Shown: in pieces, positions 63,672 to 64,000 of the stretch
Layout: each line of letters begins with the position of its first letter
How positions within the stretch are numbered: the stretch's first letter is position 1
Origin: CBDBBY01 sp965205055
GTDB lineage: Bacteria; Pseudomonadota; Alphaproteobacteria; Rhodobacterales; Rhodobacteraceae
Direction: 5' to 3'
DNA length: 64,000 nt
Assembly (NCBI GenBank): GCA_965205055.1
Contig: OZ242030.1
Span: forward strand, 1,550,001-1,614,000
The notes under the pieces: model-generated
The model's input: the letters and a program-made list of their open reading frames with translations, nothing else
The model's database searches: none
Told to the model about the DNA's origin: nothing
Position numbers and translations under genes: made by a program

Positions 63672-63849
63672 GCGTAAGGCCACACAGAAGGTTTTTGCAA
63701 TCCACCTTACAATCCGCTCGGCGGCGAATCCTCCTGTCCGCCGCCTCGGAAGGGTCGATTCCGCGCCGCTTGCATCGCGATTGCCGTTCCTTCAATCTGC
63801 TTCCGTCCGGCGTTGAAGCCGGACGGCTGTCAGCAGGAAGGATGAAACC

Positions 63850-64000
63850 ATGTACAGAAAGTTCCTATTGGCCTTGGCGGCCTGTCTGCCGCTCGCGCTT
63901 TCCGGCTGCGGCGGCGGGGGGGGGGGGCGGCGGAAGCGCATCGCCAGCCGAGCAAACGCCTTCCGTCGAAAGCGGAACGCAAACGCCAACCGCGGCGTTG
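63850..64000 (+). CDS. Lipoprotein gene with a G12 tract, out of frame, incomplete at window end
   Basis: ATG 63850 with AGGAAGG 8 nt upstream opens a lipoprotein signal peptide, MYRKFLLALAACLPLALSGC, lipobox LSGC with C20 as lipidation site. A run of 12 Gs (63916-63927) follows. In the present frame the sequence after it is RRKRIASRANAFRRKRNANA, unlike a lipoprotein. One G fewer gives GGSASPAEQTPSVESGTQTP, a typical exported linker. So the gene is OFF as written, and ON with 11 Gs. Either slipped-strand phase variation or a base-call error. Confidence 0.7.
   Translation, partial: MYRKFLLALAACLPLALSGCGGGGGGRRKRIASRANAFRRKRNANANRGV

Noticed and set aside
63792..63989. Minus-strand gene over the lipoprotein
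   Set aside because: Shadow of a GC-rich start region; it has a Pro run from the antisense of the G tract.

Overview
The window looks like a stretch of an alphaproteobacterial chromosome. The evidence is the hisB-hisH-hisA ... hisF-hisE order, a class II tRNA-Tyr, and a long conserved protein (49083-50894) of the kind annotated in Rhodobacteraceae and relatives. Frequent TTG/GTG starts fit this. Assignment below class is not possible from the sequence alone. Housekeeping genes (his cluster, aceA, rlmB, metY, prpE, upp, tRNA-Gly, tRNA-Tyr, terC) sit as islands in a matrix of IS fragments, miniature elements, segmental duplications and half-broken toxin-antitoxin and defence genes. That texture suggests a genome with heavy mobile-element traffic and relaxed purifying selection, as in many host-associated or low-population-size lineages (inference).

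Layout. 0.1-4.4 kb: terC, then a two-gene RecQ-like helicase/phosphoribosyltransferase + DprA-like pair resembling RqlHI/PsyrTA. 4.4-11.6 kb: IS remnant, HicA/HicB, tRNA-Gly, a DUF4143 ATPase, a Fic protein and a ClpP-like serine proteinase. The ATPase is preceded by a direct-repeat array on an exact 22-bp lattice and the Fic gene by one on an exact 24-bp lattice. 11.6-15.8 kb: a tandem segmental duplication around an Abi-like gene, an EamA transporter and a GNAT acetyltransferase. 16-25 kb: the his cluster, split between hisA and hisF by aceA and an MmeI-type single-chain restriction-modification enzyme; that enzyme gene is bracketed by diverged ~220-bp direct repeats. 25-36 kb: mobile zone with ISKra4 remnants, an intact IS630, three IS3 remnants, an IS1634-family element with a 41-bp target duplication, a frameshifted antitoxin and a pRiA4b ORF-3 protein. 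36-41.6 kb: tRNA-Tyr, an SMP-30 protein, and rlmB whose junction with the SMP-30 gene is duplicated around a 2.1-kb insert carrying a frameshifted DUF6338 gene with a proline-rich small ORF. 41.6-49 kb: broken VapBC, an AAA ATPase, a palindromic-ended element, metY and a ParDE-like pair. 49-54.7 kb: the conserved hypothetical, prpE and upp. 54.7-61.3 kb: two diverged copies of a ~2-kb cassette encoding an ABC-type AAA ATPase and a small PD-(D/E)xK-like protein, with an ISNCY fragment and AbiE remnants between them. 61.3-64 kb: RHH antitoxin with dead RelE toxin, a second palindromic-ended element, secreted protein genes, and a lipoprotein with a G12 tract that puts the gene out of frame.

The best candidates for an undescribed system are the duplicated ATPase/PD-(D/E)xK cassette (one copy with the nuclease-like partner knocked out), the fixed-pitch repeat arrays upstream of the DUF4143 and Fic genes, and the palindromic-ended element whose two copies each received a different miniature element at the same GGCCCGGCC site. 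All functional statements are inferred from sequence reading without database searches.
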